DNA of 28,120 nucleotides from an uncultured Eubacteriales bacterium (GCA_900549005.1 URMT01000012.1:1-28120), one strand, 5' to 3'; positions 20,842 through 28,097 are shown, numbered from the stretch's first letter. Numbers and translations: made by a program. Notes: generated from the sequence alone by a model not told the origin.

Positions 20842-22200
20842 ATGGCCAAGTCAAATACTATATTCGTCTGCTCGGAATGCGGCGCCACCAGCCCCCGCTG
20901 GCTGGGCAGGTGCCCTTCGTGCGGAAAATTCAATACTATGGCGGAAGAAATCGTATCTCCCGCTGCTGCGGCGCCAAAAAAGGCGGCAACGCACCACACG
21001 GCGCACGCCCTGCCCCTATCGCAGGTGGAATACAAGAGCTACGAGCGCACCCCGTCGGGCATATCGGAATTCGACAACGTGATAGGCGGCGGCATAGTAA
21101 AGGGCTCGCTCGTCCTTCTCGGCGGCGACCCGGGCATAGGCAAGTCCACCATACTCACGCAGATAGCGGCGCACCTTTCGCAGGCGCACAGAGTGCTCTA
21201 CTTTTCGGCGGAGGAGAGCTGTTCGCAGGTAAAGCTGCGCACCGAGAGGCTGGGACTTGATTCCGACAATCTGCTCCTTATAAACGAAACGTGCATAGAC
21301 GGGCTGGAAGCAGAGTTAGACGGCGTTGAGTTCTGCGTGATAGACTCGATACAGGCCGTTTACACGGACGACCTCTCATCCTCGGCGGGTTCGGTGGGTC
21401 AGGTACGCGAGTGCGCCTCGCGGCTGATGAGAATTGCCAAGAGCCGCGGCATAACATTCTTTATAATAGGCCACGTCACCAAAGAGGGCGCCCTGGCGGG
21501 GCCAAAGGTGCTTGAACACATAATGGACACCGTGCTATACTTCGAGGGCGAAAACCAGGAAAATTACCGCATACTGCGCTCTGTAAAGAACAGGTTCGGC
21601 AACGTTTCAGAGGTGGGCGTGTTTGAAATGACCGACCGCGGCGTAATACCCGTGACCGACTATTCGGGCATATTCCTTTCCGAAAGCCGCGGCGAAGAGG
21701 CGGGCGCCGTAGTCACGCCCGCGCGCACGGGCAACCGCTGTATGAACGTGGAAGTGCAGACGCTGATATCCAAAACCACCTTCGGCCAGCCCAGAAGGAT
21801 GCCGCTCGGCGTAGACTACAACAAACTCGTGCTCCTTTTAGCCGTGCTCGAAAAGAGGTGCGGCGTCAACCTGGGCGGGTTCGACGTATACGTGAACGTG
21901 ATGGGCGGCATACGCCTCGGCGAGCCTGCTTCCGACCTTGCCGTGTGCGCCGCTCTGGCTTCCTCCTACTTCGACAAGCCGATAGACAAGTTCACCGCGG
22001 CGTTCGGCGAAGTGGGTTTGACGGGCGAGGTGCGCGCCGTATCCTACGCCGAAAAGCGCGTTGCCGAGTGCGTGAAGATGGGCTTCAAAAAGGTGCTCGT
22101 GCCTGCGAAAAATATGAAGTCGATGACAAAATATATGGATAAAATAGACATAGTGCCCGTGCTTTACGTCGGCACTATGATAAAAAATCTGTTCAGATAA
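20842..22200 (+). CDS. radA: DNA repair ATPase RadA (Sms)
   Basis: RadA is a hexameric RecA-like helicase that drives branch migration in recombination. This 452-residue protein has the full layout: a four-Cys zinc finger (C10, C13, C24, C27), Walker A GGDPGIGKST at about 94-103, a Walker B strand around VEFCVIDSIQ, the RadA-specific KNRFG near residue 250, and a C-terminal Lon-protease-like domain (from about MPLGVDYNKL onward) without a catalytic function. The start ATG has AAAGG 6 nt upstream. It is 136 nt after ispDF, separated by the duplication and the 19-nt motif, and no clear promoter was found, so it may be cotranscribed. Confidence 0.98.
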   Translation: MAKSNTIFVCSECGATSPRWLGRCPSCGKFNTMAEEIVSPAAAAPKKAATHHTAHALPLSQVEYKSYERTPSGISEFDNVIGGGIVKGSLVLLGGDPGIGKSTILTQIAAHLSQAHRVLYFSAEESCSQVKLRTERLGLDSDNLLLINETCIDGLEAELDGVEFCVIDSIQAVYTDDLSSSAGSVGQVRECASRLMRIAKSRGITFFIIGHVTKEGALAGPKVLEHIMDTVLYFEGENQENYRILRSVKNRFGNVSEVGVFEMTDRGVIPVTDYSGIFLSESRGEEAGAVVTPARTGNRCMNVEVQTLISKTTFGQPRRMPLGVDYNKLVLLLAVLEKRCGVNLGGFDVYVNVMGGIRLGEPASDLAVCAALASSYFDKPIDKFTAAFGEVGLTGEVRAVSYAEKRVAECVKMGFKKVLVPAKNMKSMTKYMDKIDIVPVLYVGTMIKNLFR

Positions 22201-22246
22201 CGTGGGCCTGACAGAATAAAATCTGAACGCACCCACAAACCGCGTT

Positions 22247-22267
22247 AATTGCGGCATACTGCCGCCC
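22247..22267 (+). other. Hairpin just ahead of the DUF1294 start
   Basis: AATTGCGGCATACTGCCGC contains GCGGCA-TAC-TGCCGC, a 6-bp stem with a 3-nt loop, 6 nt before the ATG at 22273. It starts with AATTG and looks like a shortened form of the recurrent motif. It may limit ribosome access. Confidence 0.45.
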
Positions 22268-22272
22268 CTTTT

Positions 22273-22551
22273 ATGATTTATTTTGCAATAATCTGCGCCG
22301 CAGTCGCGCTGATATCTTTTGTAAACTTTATAATGTACGGCATAGACAAGCGCGCCGCGATGCGCGGCAAGTGGCGCATACCTGAAAGAGTTCTTTTGGG
22401 CGCATCGCTGTGCGGCGGAGCGCTTGGCGGCATACTTGGAATGATTGCGTTCAGGCACAAGACCAGAAAGGCGGCTTTCATCATAGTAAACGCGTGCGGC
22501 CTTTTGTACCAGGCGGGCATACTTATAGGACTCGGAATATATCTTCTATAA
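22273..22551 (+). CDS. DUF1294 small membrane protein
   Basis: This 92-residue protein has three to four hydrophobic helices. DUF1294 is recognisable from MYGIDKRAA, then WRIPERVLL, GGALGGILGM and FRHKTRKAAF; in other bacteria the domain can be attached to a cold-shock domain, which is absent here. Its function is unknown. I use the ATG at 22273, which gives the family's usual start, but no Shine-Dalgarno sequence precedes it; a TTG eight codons earlier has none either. It sits between radA and sdaA, 23 nt before the latter, and is probably in the same transcript. Confidence 0.82.
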   Translation: MIYFAIICAAVALISFVNFIMYGIDKRAAMRGKWRIPERVLLGASLCGGALGGILGMIAFRHKTRKAAFIIVNACGLLYQAGILIGLGIYLL

Positions 22552-22574
22552 ACACAACCAAAGAGAGGCACTTT

Positions 22575-23801
22575 ATGCAATCGCTGAAAGAGCTTTACAG
22601 AATAGGCCGCGGGCCTTCCAGCTCGCACACGATAGGCCCCGAACGCGCCGCCCGTATGATGAAGGCGCGCCATCCCGAAGCGGAAAAATTTGCGGTGACG
22701 CTGTACGGTTCGCTTGCGCTCACCGGCAAGGGGCACGGCACCGACGCCGTACTTAAAAAGACATTCGAGCCAGCCGCGTGCGAGGTGATATTCGACGGCA
22801 AGACCCCCACTCCCGTCCACCCCAACACGCTTGATATTGCGCCCGTCTGCGGCGGCAAAAAACTGGCGCCTACCCGCTTTTACAGCGTGGGCGGCGGCGC
22901 GATAAAGATTGAGGGCGAAGAGAGCGCCGACACGGGCGTGAGAGACGACGTATACCCCCTCACCACCTACGACGAAATTTCAGCCTACTGCAAGGCGCGC
23001 AACCTGCGGCTGTGGCAGTATGTGCGCGAGTGCGAGGGCGACGAAATTTTTGCCTATCTGCAAAAAGTTTGGGAGCAGATGAAGACGTCAGTTCACGAGG
23101 GACTTACCACATCGGGCGTGCTCCCCGGGTGCCTGGGCACCCAAAGGAGGGCACAGCACCTTTACAACCAGCGGCACATAGACGAATCTGCCCAGACCAA
23201 GGAAAACAGGCTAGTATGTTCGTACGCCTTTGCGGTGAGCGAACAGAACGCCGCGGGCGGCGTTGTGGTTACTGCGCCCACGTGCGGAAGCTGCGGCGTG
23301 GTGCCCAGCGTGCTGCACTATATGCAGGATACGCGCGGATTTTCAGACGAGCAAATAGTGCGCGCACTGGCCGCAGGCGGGCTTATAGGCAACATAATTA
23401 AGGCCAATGCCTCGATAAGCGGCGCGGAGTGCGGCTGCCAGGCAGAGATAGGTTCGGCCTGTTCGATGGCTGCGGCGGCGCTCGCAGAGCTGTTTGAAAT
23501 GGGGCTGGGGCAGATTGAGTACGCGGCGGAAGTGGCTATGGAACACCACCTGGGGCTGACCTGCGACCCCATTGCGGGGCTGGTGCAGATACCGTGCATA
23601 GAGAGGAACGCCGTGGCGGCGATGAGGGCGATAAACGCGCTCAGCCTTGCAAACTTCCTTGCCGATTCTCGCAAAATAAGTTTTGACCTGATTGTAAAAA
23701 CGATGTACAACACGGGACGCGACCTTTTGAACAGCTACCGCGAGACATCTTCGGGCGGACTTGCGAAATATTACCCCGTAGATAAATTACACTTTGAATA
23801 A
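22575..23801 (+). CDS. sdaA: L-serine dehydratase, iron-sulfur dependent, single chain
   Basis: This enzyme deaminates L-serine to pyruvate and ammonia with a [4Fe-4S] cluster. The 408-residue chain joins the beta-type N-terminal domain (LYRIGRGPSSSHTIGPERAA at residues 6-25) to the alpha-type catalytic domain (CGSCGVVPSVL, then ECGCQAEIGSACSMAAAAL and LTCDPIAGLVQIPCIERNA). The Cys residues in the last two motifs correspond to cluster ligands in type 2 enzymes. It is somewhat shorter than the 454-residue E. coli SdaA. The start ATG at 22575 has GAGAGG about 6 nt upstream; a longer frame starting inside the DUF1294 gene is rejected. A strong terminator follows. It suits an anaerobic amino-acid fermenter. 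Confidence 0.96.
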   Translation: MQSLKELYRIGRGPSSSHTIGPERAARMMKARHPEAEKFAVTLYGSLALTGKGHGTDAVLKKTFEPAACEVIFDGKTPTPVHPNTLDIAPVCGGKKLAPTRFYSVGGGAIKIEGEESADTGVRDDVYPLTTYDEISAYCKARNLRLWQYVRECEGDEIFAYLQKVWEQMKTSVHEGLTTSGVLPGCLGTQRRAQHLYNQRHIDESAQTKENRLVCSYAFAVSEQNAAGGVVVTAPTCGSCGVVPSVLHYMQDTRGFSDEQIVRALAAGGLIGNIIKANASISGAECGCQAEIGSACSMAAAALAELFEMGLGQIEYAAEVAMEHHLGLTCDPIAGLVQIPCIERNAVAAMRAINALSLANFLADSRKISFDLIVKTMYNTGRDLLNSYRETSSGGLAKYYPVDKLHFE

Positions 23802-23815
23802 AATACCGTAAAATA

Positions 23816-23859
23816 AAAGTGCGGCCGCGCAGTTTGCGCGGCCGCACTTTATGTTTTTT
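23816..23859 (+). terminator. Rho-independent terminator of sdaA
   Basis: AAAGTGCGGCCGCGC and its exact complement form a 15-bp stem around AGTTT, then ATG and six T residues. Confidence 0.93.
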
Positions 23860-23870
23860 AATTGATTGGC

Positions 23871-23889
23871 GCATATATGCGGGGCAATT
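23871..23889 (-). repeat. Recurrent 19-nt motif, copy at the stop of the 126-residue gene
   Basis: On the minus strand the gene ends TGA and continues as AATTGCCCCGCATATATGC; the last A of the stop is the first A of the motif. Confidence 0.75.
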
Positions 23890-24269
23890 CACTCTTCGTT
23901 GCACGCAAGCGCGGCGCGGATATACAGCGCCACCGAACCGCACATAAGCGCGGCGGTGAAGGCAAACTCGAACAAATCGAACATAATATACAGCGAGCCG
24001 GAGTGAACGCCCACCTGCACGCACGTCACATAAAGGCACATTCCCGCAAGCGCCAGGAAGATTGCAAGGCACACCCCGCCGCCTATGACGGACACACTCT
24101 CGCGCACGCTGTTTTTCTGGAACACCGCCTGCACTATGCTGACGACCGCGGCTATCCACGCAATCACCGTTATATCGGTGAACGCCAGGCCGAAAAATGG
24201 CACTATGCCCAGGAGTATGAAGTATATAACCTGCACTACCGAAATTGCCTTGAACCTTGAAATTTCCAT
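23889..24269 (-). CDS. Small four-helix membrane protein of unknown function (126 residues)
   Basis: I do not recognise a family. Four hydrophobic segments are visible: about residues 9-29, 32-49, 62-86 and 94-118, with a short basic loop (QKNSVRES) between the second and third. Three of the four Cys lie in the membrane segments and one near the C-terminus. The start ATG at 24269 is preceded by AAGGGGG. It is transcribed from an extended -10 promoter near 24314 and has the 19-nt motif at its stop. It resembles the next gene in size and helix layout, so the two may be distant relatives. Confidence 0.7.
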   Translation of the reverse strand: MEISRFKAISVVQVIYFILLGIVPFFGLAFTDITVIAWIAAVVSIVQAVFQKNSVRESVSVIGGGVCLAIFLALAGMCLYVTCVQVGVHSGSLYIMFDLFEFAFTAALMCGSVALYIRAALACNEE

Positions 24270-24313
24270 AAAACGCCCCCTTATTCACTCTCCCGCGTTT
24301 GTTTATCGATATA

Positions 24314-24322
24314 ATTATATCA
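24314..24322 (-). promoter_or_regulatory. Extended -10 promoter for the 126-residue gene
   Basis: The minus strand reads TGATATAAT, with a poor -35. The CGGTGATATAAT segment is identical to that of the M18 peptidase promoter. Confidence 0.5.
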
Positions 24323-24367
24323 CCGTAAAAAACGGGCATAAAGCATATGCGTGTAATAAATTTGTAA

Positions 24368-24397
24368 AAAATGCACCGCCGTGCGGCGGTGCATTTT
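24368..24397 (-). terminator. Rho-independent terminator of the 136-residue gene
   Basis: AAAATGCACCGCC and its complement form a 13-bp stem around a 4-nt loop. The minus strand continues with six T residues. Confidence 0.85.
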
Positions 24398-24442
24398 GGG
24401 GGTAAAATTATATAATCGGGCGGCATATATAGCAAAATTAAC

Positions 24443-24479
24443 GGTGCGGGCGGGTGCAAAAATTGCACCCGCCCGCGCC
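24443..24479. terminator. Hairpin right after the 136-residue gene
   Basis: GGGCGGGTGCAA and its complement pair around AAA and extend by five more pairs, one G-U. It begins 15 nt past the stop codon and is the first of two tandem hairpins. It has no long T-run of its own. Confidence 0.6.
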
Positions 24480-24493
24480 GTATCTTACCTGCT

Positions 24494-24904
24494 TTATTCG
24501 TCGTCGCCGAACCTGTCTATTTTATCAACCAGATTGCACGTGACCGAGGCCGCCTCGGCTATCGCAAGGCAGACGAACACCGCCACCATAAATATATCGC
24601 TGAACAGTCCGCCGTTTTCCACCGCGGGGCCGAAGCCAATCTGAGTGATAAACAGCGTGAGAGCGGCGGCAATAAGCGCCATATCCGCCGCGCAGGAAAG
24701 CACTATGAACGCCGCGGAATATTTTTTGTTCATAGGCGCGAACAGCGCCACGAGTTTTAACGCGCCGAACGCCACAAGAACCCAGCCTATTGCAATCAGC
24801 GCAACGCGGCTGCCGGCGTCTTCGCCCACAGACCACACGAGCGCAACCACGAAAAAGAAGGCGGCGGCTGCCACCGCAATGGGTTTCATTCCCCTGCTCT
24901 TCAT
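24494..24904 (-). CDS. Small four-helix membrane protein of unknown function (136 residues)
   Basis: No family is recognised. After a basic start (MKSRGMK) come four hydrophobic helices, about residues 7-25, 33-54, 62-85 and 97-120, and an acidic tail ending DRFGDDE. The ATG at 24904 has AAGGAG with 7 nt spacing; a longer frame up to 25003 has no ribosome site and crosses the promoter. It has its own promoter (24969-24997) and two tandem hairpins downstream, so it is a single-gene unit. The neighbour at 23889 has the same size and helix count. Confidence 0.72.
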   Translation of the reverse strand: MKSRGMKPIAVAAAAFFFVVALVWSVGEDAGSRVALIAIGWVLVAFGALKLVALFAPMNKKYSAAFIVLSCAADMALIAAALTLFITQIGFGPAVENGGLFSDIFMVAVFVCLAIAEAASVTCNLVDKIDRFGDDE

Positions 24905-24968
24905 AAATTTCTCCTTAAAAACAAAAATATGCGCGCGGGCGGAAAGCAGGCCGCGCAACCTATGATAT

Positions 24969-24997
24969 ATTATAATATAAACGCGGCAATGTTTCAA
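24969..24997 (-). promoter_or_regulatory. Sigma-A-type promoter for the 136-residue membrane protein
   Basis: TTGAAA (24992-24997), a 17-bp spacer and TATAAT (24969-24974) lie on the minus strand. Confidence 0.8.
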
Positions 24998-25075
24998 GAG
25001 CAATGCAAAAATTTGCCATAAAAATTATGAATATGTGCGCTTTGCACCGCCCATACTACCTTGCGGAGGGCAGTT

Positions 25076-25672
25076 ATGCAATTTGAAGATACAAAAACTT
25101 ACGTAAACCTTGCAAGAAGTTTTGCAGGCGAATCACAGGCGGGAATGCGCTATCAGCTTGCGGCAAGGCTGGCAACCCAGCAGGGCTACGCAACGCTTGC
25201 CGACACCATCCGCACGCTTGCCAAGAACGAAACGGTGCACGCGAGAAGATTTTTTGAAGAACTTTCAAAGAGGGGAAAGAAGCTGGACAACATCGTGCTT
25301 GACGCCGGATACCCCTTTCACGGCGGAGATTTGGAGGAGTGCCTGCGTGTTGCGGCTTTGGACGAGCACGCGGAACACAGTAAAATCTACCCCGCATTTG
25401 CAGAAGATGCAGAAAAAGAGGGCTTTGCCGACGTAGCGGCGCTGTTCAGAATGGTTGCGAATGTAGAAAAGAGGCACGAAATGATTTTTAACTACCTCTA
25501 TGAAGCATTTAAAACGGGAACCTTATTTTCAAACGAAACGCCTATGCTGTATATTTGCGCGGAATGCGGCTATATGCATACCGCCACGAAGGCGTGGGAC
25601 GTGTGCCCGCTTTGCAAATCCTCGCAGGGGTACGTGGAACTGCATCTGCCCTTCGAAAAGGAGAAAATATGA
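25076..25672 (+). CDS. rbr: Rubrerythrin
   Basis: Rubrerythrin reduces hydrogen peroxide in anaerobes. This 198-residue protein has the ferritin-like di-iron domain first, with E19, the pair E52-x2-H55, and E131-x2-H134 in the expected places, then a C-terminal rubredoxin-like iron site (C161, C164, C177, C180; CAECGYMH and CPLCKSS). The start ATG at 25076 has GGAGGG about 6 nt upstream; a TTG five codons earlier would contain that ribosome site. No clear promoter was found in the 70 nt before it. The stop overlaps the start of a 31-codon frame by ATGA, and the end of the gene contains that frame's ribosome site. Confidence 0.96.
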   Translation: MQFEDTKTYVNLARSFAGESQAGMRYQLAARLATQQGYATLADTIRTLAKNETVHARRFFEELSKRGKKLDNIVLDAGYPFHGGDLEECLRVAALDEHAEHSKIYPAFAEDAEKEGFADVAALFRMVANVEKRHEMIFNYLYEAFKTGTLFSNETPMLYICAECGYMHTATKAWDVCPLCKSSQGYVELHLPFEKEKI

Positions 25673-25764
25673 GAAAGGCTAATGAAAATCAGACTAAAAA
25701 CTGCAACAAGTCTAAAAACTGCGGCTCCAAGAGCGGGCAGAATAACCCCAAAAACTGCAAGTAA
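25669..25764 (+). CDS. Very small Asn/Lys/Cys-rich protein (31 residues)
   Basis: The ATG overlaps the rubrerythrin stop as ATGA and has AAAAGGAG 6 nt upstream, one of the best ribosome sites in the window, so translation coupled to rubrerythrin is likely. The peptide is hydrophilic, built from Asn, Lys, Gln and Ser with three Cys at residues 12, 18 and 30, each in a K-N-C-like setting. There is no hydrophobic segment. I know of no function. Metal binding or a role tied to peroxide stress would be guesses from its position. It ends at TAA in AAG-TAAG, just before a better-conserved-looking segment in the +1 frame. Confidence 0.65.
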   Translation: MRKANENQTKNCNKSKNCGSKSGQNNPKNCK

Positions 25765-25858
25765 GGGCAGTTTTTACAGCCCCGACGACCCCGACGGCAG
25801 TTACACGGGGGTAGCCAAAGACGGCGGCAGACCAATACAGGACGCCGACGACCTTTAA
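25682..25858 (+). CDS. Very small protein with a DDPDGSYTGV...QDADDL ending (58 codons)
   Basis: This frame is +1 relative to the 31-residue one and overlaps most of it. Its own ATG at 25682 has AAAGG 3 nt upstream. The first 28 residues are basic and Thr/Ala-rich and may be only a by-product of the overlapping frame. The last 30 residues, FYSPDDPDGSYTGV and then RPIQDADDL, have strong protein-like composition, and I associate this ending with short uncharacterised proteins of Clostridia. The real product may be this 58-residue protein, or the 31-residue frame joined to this ending by a frameshift or hop. Three A residues after the stop begin an A-run. Confidence 0.55.
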   Translation: MKIRLKTATSLKTAAPRAGRITPKTASKGSFYSPDDPDGSYTGVAKDGGRPIQDADDL

Positions 25859-26034
25859 AAAAAGTATGTATGAGGCGCAAAAGGATAAGGCGGGCGTTAA
25901 AAGCCGCCTGTTGCGGCCCATTCAGCACCCGACAGAGGCAATAACACTTATGTTTTATTTGGTTAAGACAGAAAAATTATTGCCGATTTGAAATCTTTTT
26001 GCGTCATAGCACAAAAAACGGGGCGGCTTTGCAA

Positions 26035-26072
26035 AAGGCGGCGGACGGAAAAATTTTTCCGTCCGCCGCCTT
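26035..26072. terminator. Perfect 38-bp palindrome
   Basis: AAGGCGGCGGACGGAAAAA is followed directly by its exact complement with no loop. It lies about 95 nt past the acetyltransferase stop and 180 nt past the small frames on the other strand, so it could end transcripts from both sides. Confidence 0.7.
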
Positions 26073-26113
26073 ACCCTTTTGTAAAATCGGGGATATAAAC
26101 CTCGTTAAATCGG

Positions 26114-26132
26114 GCATATGTGACGCCCAATC
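26114..26132 (-). repeat. Recurrent 19-nt motif, copy after the acetyltransferase gene
   Basis: On the minus strand GATTGGGCGTCACATATGC has two or three differences from the consensus. Its right flank CGATTTAACG (26103-26112) matches the flank of the copy at 7067 exactly, and GGGC/GCCC keeps a hairpin. Confidence 0.6.
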
Positions 26133-26168
26133 TTTGGCCACCCTGTATTTATGGGCGCCGTCTTGCGC

Positions 26169-26717
26169 TTAAAGCTGTTTGATTATTTTTGCGGGATTGC
26201 CCGCAATAACCACATTGGAGGGGAACGACTTTGTAACTACCGAACCCGCCCCCACCACTACGTTGTCGCCGAGGGTGACTCCCGGCAGAATGACCGCCCT
26301 GCCGCCTATCCACACGTTGTTGCCAATCGTTACGGGCTTGCCGTATTCCAGACCCGATGCCCTTACCTCTTTGTCGAGCGGGTGTGCGGCCGTATATATG
26401 CCGACCTGCGGGGCGATAAGGCAGTTATCGCCTATTTTTACCTTGCAAACGTCCAGAATTACCACGTCGTAATTTACGTAAAAATTTTCGCCGACCTCGA
26501 TATTTTCGCCGTAGTCGCACCAGAAGCCGCGGCCCAGCACAACAGTTTTGCCGCATTTGCCCAAAAGTTCGCGCACAGTTTTTTCTCGCTCCTCATCTGA
26601 AAGGCGGCCAAAGTTCAGCTTTTCGCACAGTTCAATCGCCCTGCGGTGCGCCGCTTCCAGCTCGGGCGTTTCGGCAAGGTACAGCTCGCCCGCAAGCATC
26701 TTTTCTTTTTCGGTCAT
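26169..26717 (-). CDS. Sugar O-acetyltransferase, left-handed beta-helix (maltose acetyltransferase type)
   Basis: This 182-residue protein would transfer acetyl from acetyl-CoA to a sugar or related hydroxyl. The N-terminal helical cap (EKMLAGELYLAETPELEAAHRRA) is the maltose/galactoside acetyltransferase domain; the rest is hexapeptide-repeat helix (for example VEVGENFYVNYDV-like turns and IGNNVWIGGRAVILPGVTLG). The probable catalytic His is in IYTAAHPLD. The family works as a trimer in the cytosol. The start ATG at 26717 has GGAGTG about 4 nt upstream. It is followed by the 19-nt motif and the 38-bp palindrome. An 11-G run lies 67-77 nt upstream. The true acceptor is unknown; annotation as maltose-specific would be overreach. 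Confidence 0.93.
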   Translation of the reverse strand: MTEKEKMLAGELYLAETPELEAAHRRAIELCEKLNFGRLSDEEREKTVRELLGKCGKTVVLGRGFWCDYGENIEVGENFYVNYDVVILDVCKVKIGDNCLIAPQVGIYTAAHPLDKEVRASGLEYGKPVTIGNNVWIGGRAVILPGVTLGDNVVVGAGSVVTKSFPSNVVIAGNPAKIIKQL

Positions 26718-26774
26718 AAAACACTCCGTTATTTATAAAAAGATTTTATTCCGGGCGAAAGGCGCGCCCGTGCA

Positions 26775-26806
26775 CAGTACGGCGGGGGGGGGGGCCCGCC
26801 GTACTG
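26775..26806. repeat. 12-bp hairpin with an 11-G run
   Basis: CAGTACGGCGGG and CCCGCCGTACTG pair exactly; the G-run covers 26784-26794, so eight G residues form the loop. It lies between ftsY and the acetyltransferase, upstream of the latter. Confidence 0.85.
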
Positions 26807-26827
26807 GAATGATATGCCCGCCGCATT

Positions 26828-26858
26828 AAAAATTCCGCGTTTTTTCGCGCGGAATTTT
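26828..26858 (-). terminator. Rho-independent terminator of ftsY
   Basis: AAAATTCCGCG and its complement form an 11-bp stem around 8 nt, and the minus strand ends the stem in five T residues. It is about 30 nt past the ftsY stop. Confidence 0.85.
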
Positions 26859-26870
26859 GCGTTATTTGCC

Positions 26871-26890
26871 GCATATGTGCGGGGCAATTA
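26871..26890 (-). repeat. Recurrent 19-nt motif, copy at the ftsY stop
   Basis: On the minus strand TAATTGCCCCGCACATATGC begins with the ftsY stop codon TAA. With the following GGCAA it can fold as a hairpin. Confidence 0.75.
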
Positions 26891-27784
26891 TAAAATAGAA
26901 TCTATAAACTGTTCGGGGTCGAACAGTTCCAAATCGCCGATTTTTTCGCCCGTGCCGACAAACATAACGGGAATTTCAAGCTCGCCGCAGAGCGAGATTA
27001 CAAAACCGCCCTTTGCGGTTGAATCGAGCTTGGTCAAAACTATGCCGTCGAGGTCCACCGCTTCGTCAAAAAGGCGCGCCTGATTTATGGCGTTGTTGCC
27101 CGTGGTTGCGTCCAGCACAAGCAGTTTATACACGTGCGCCGCGGGATATTCGCGCGCAATGACGCGGGAAATCTTTTTCAGCTCCTCCATAAGGTTGGCC
27201 TTTACGTGCAGCCTGCCAGCAGTGTCAACCAAAAGCACGTCTGTTCCCCTCGCCTTTACAGAAGAGATTGCGTCGAAAACTACCGCGGAAGGGTCGCTGC
27301 CCTCTTCGTGCTTTACTATGCGCACGCCTGCGCGGTCTGCCCAGATTGTAAGCTGGTCTGCCGCTGCCGCGCGGAAGGTATCGGCCGCGGCAACCGTGAC
27401 CGTCTTTTTGTTGCGGAGAAAATAATCGGCGAGCTTGCCCACGGTCGTGGTCTTGCCCACTCCGTTTACGCCGATGAGCATAATCACCGCGGGATATTCA
27501 ATCTGCGGAATTTCGGCGCGGGTCAAGGTGTCTTCGAGGATGTCCTTCAAAAGGTTTACAACGTATTCCTCGTCTTTGAGTTTTTCCTTTTTGGCTTCGG
27601 CGCGCAAATCTTCCACCGTCTCTTCGGCGGTGGTTACGGATATGTCGGCGGAAATTAAAATTTCTTCCAGCTCGTCATAAAATTCGTCGCCGATTTTATT
27701 GCGGGTAAAGAGCGATTTAATTGCCCCGCCAAGGCTGTCCTTCGTCTTTTTTAAAGCGTCCTTTATTTTTGAAAATATACCCAT
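26888..27784 (-). CDS. ftsY: Signal recognition particle receptor FtsY
   Basis: FtsY receives the SRP-ribosome complex at the membrane for cotranslational insertion. This 298-residue protein is the short NG form: the N domain is residues 1 to about 90, followed by the GTPase domain with GVNGVGKTT (105-113), DTFRAAAADQL, DTAGRL, TKLD and the closing GTGEKIGDLELFDPEQF. The acidic A domain of E. coli FtsY is missing, as is common in Bacillota; a short basic amphipathic start (MGIFSKIKDALKKTKDSLGG) probably binds membrane lipid. The ATG at 27784 has only a weak CAGG upstream. The usual neighbours smc and ffh are not seen in the window. Its stop codon is part of the recurrent 19-nt motif. Confidence 0.98.
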   Translation of the reverse strand: MGIFSKIKDALKKTKDSLGGAIKSLFTRNKIGDEFYDELEEILISADISVTTAEETVEDLRAEAKKEKLKDEEYVVNLLKDILEDTLTRAEIPQIEYPAVIMLIGVNGVGKTTTVGKLADYFLRNKKTVTVAAADTFRAAAADQLTIWADRAGVRIVKHEEGSDPSAVVFDAISSVKARGTDVLLVDTAGRLHVKANLMEELKKISRVIAREYPAAHVYKLLVLDATTGNNAINQARLFDEAVDLDGIVLTKLDSTAKGGFVISLCGELEIPVMFVGTGEKIGDLELFDPEQFIDSIL

Positions 27785-27832
27785 AGAATACCTGAATTAC
27801 AAATGATGATAAAAACTATATCAGGAAATTGT

Positions 27833-28040
27833 CTACCCTACCGTCACGCTATGCGTGCCACCTCCCCTAAGCAAGTGGAGGCTTGCTATGGTTGAGATTT
27901 CTCCGCGCGGGCTTCGCCCGGTTTGCAGTTTCCCAAAGGGAGCCCTCCGCAAAGCAGCGTCGCTACGCTCATCTGCCGTTTCCACACAAAGTGTGGAGCC
28001 TCGGCAAGGCAGCGATTCGCTCGCGCACGCGAAATGACAC
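27833..28040. repeat. Composite dispersed intergenic repeat
   Basis: About 200 nt of successive small hairpins: CCTCC/GGAGG around 27860-27881, CGGGC-TTC-GCCCG near 27908-27920, CCACAC-AAA-GTGTGG near 27981-27995, ending in GCGAAATGACA. The GAGATTTCTCCG core (27894-27905) is shared with the element at 6281-6437. This is typical of repeats scattered between genes in gut Clostridia. The few short frames here are not credible genes. Confidence 0.7.
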
Positions 28041-28082
28041 TGATAGCAATAGTAAAATTATTTAAAATAATTTACGTTTCAA

Positions 28083-28097
28083 GGCGGGTTTCCCGCC
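28083..28097. other. Small hairpin at the right edge
   Basis: GGCGGG-TTT-CCCGCC lies in the last 40 nt of the window. It may mark the end of a gene beyond the edge, perhaps the one upstream of ftsY, but nothing further can be said. Confidence 0.4.

Larger units (their letters stand above)
25859..26168. other. Intergenic stretch after the small reading frames
   Basis: This contains an imperfect GGCGGGCGTTAAAAGCCGCC hairpin near 25888-25907, the long palindrome at 26035-26072 and one copy of the 19-nt motif at 26114-26132. No reading frame here is convincing. Confidence 0.6.

Noticed and set aside
24421..24440. GGCATATATAGCAAAATTA resembles another copy of the recurrent motif after the 136-residue gene.
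   Set aside because: The spacing between the AATT and ATATATGC parts is wrong and the arms do not pair, so I did not count it.
27855..28065. Two 60-codon frames at the right edge.
   Set aside because: They lie within hairpin-rich repeat sequence and have no ribosome site.
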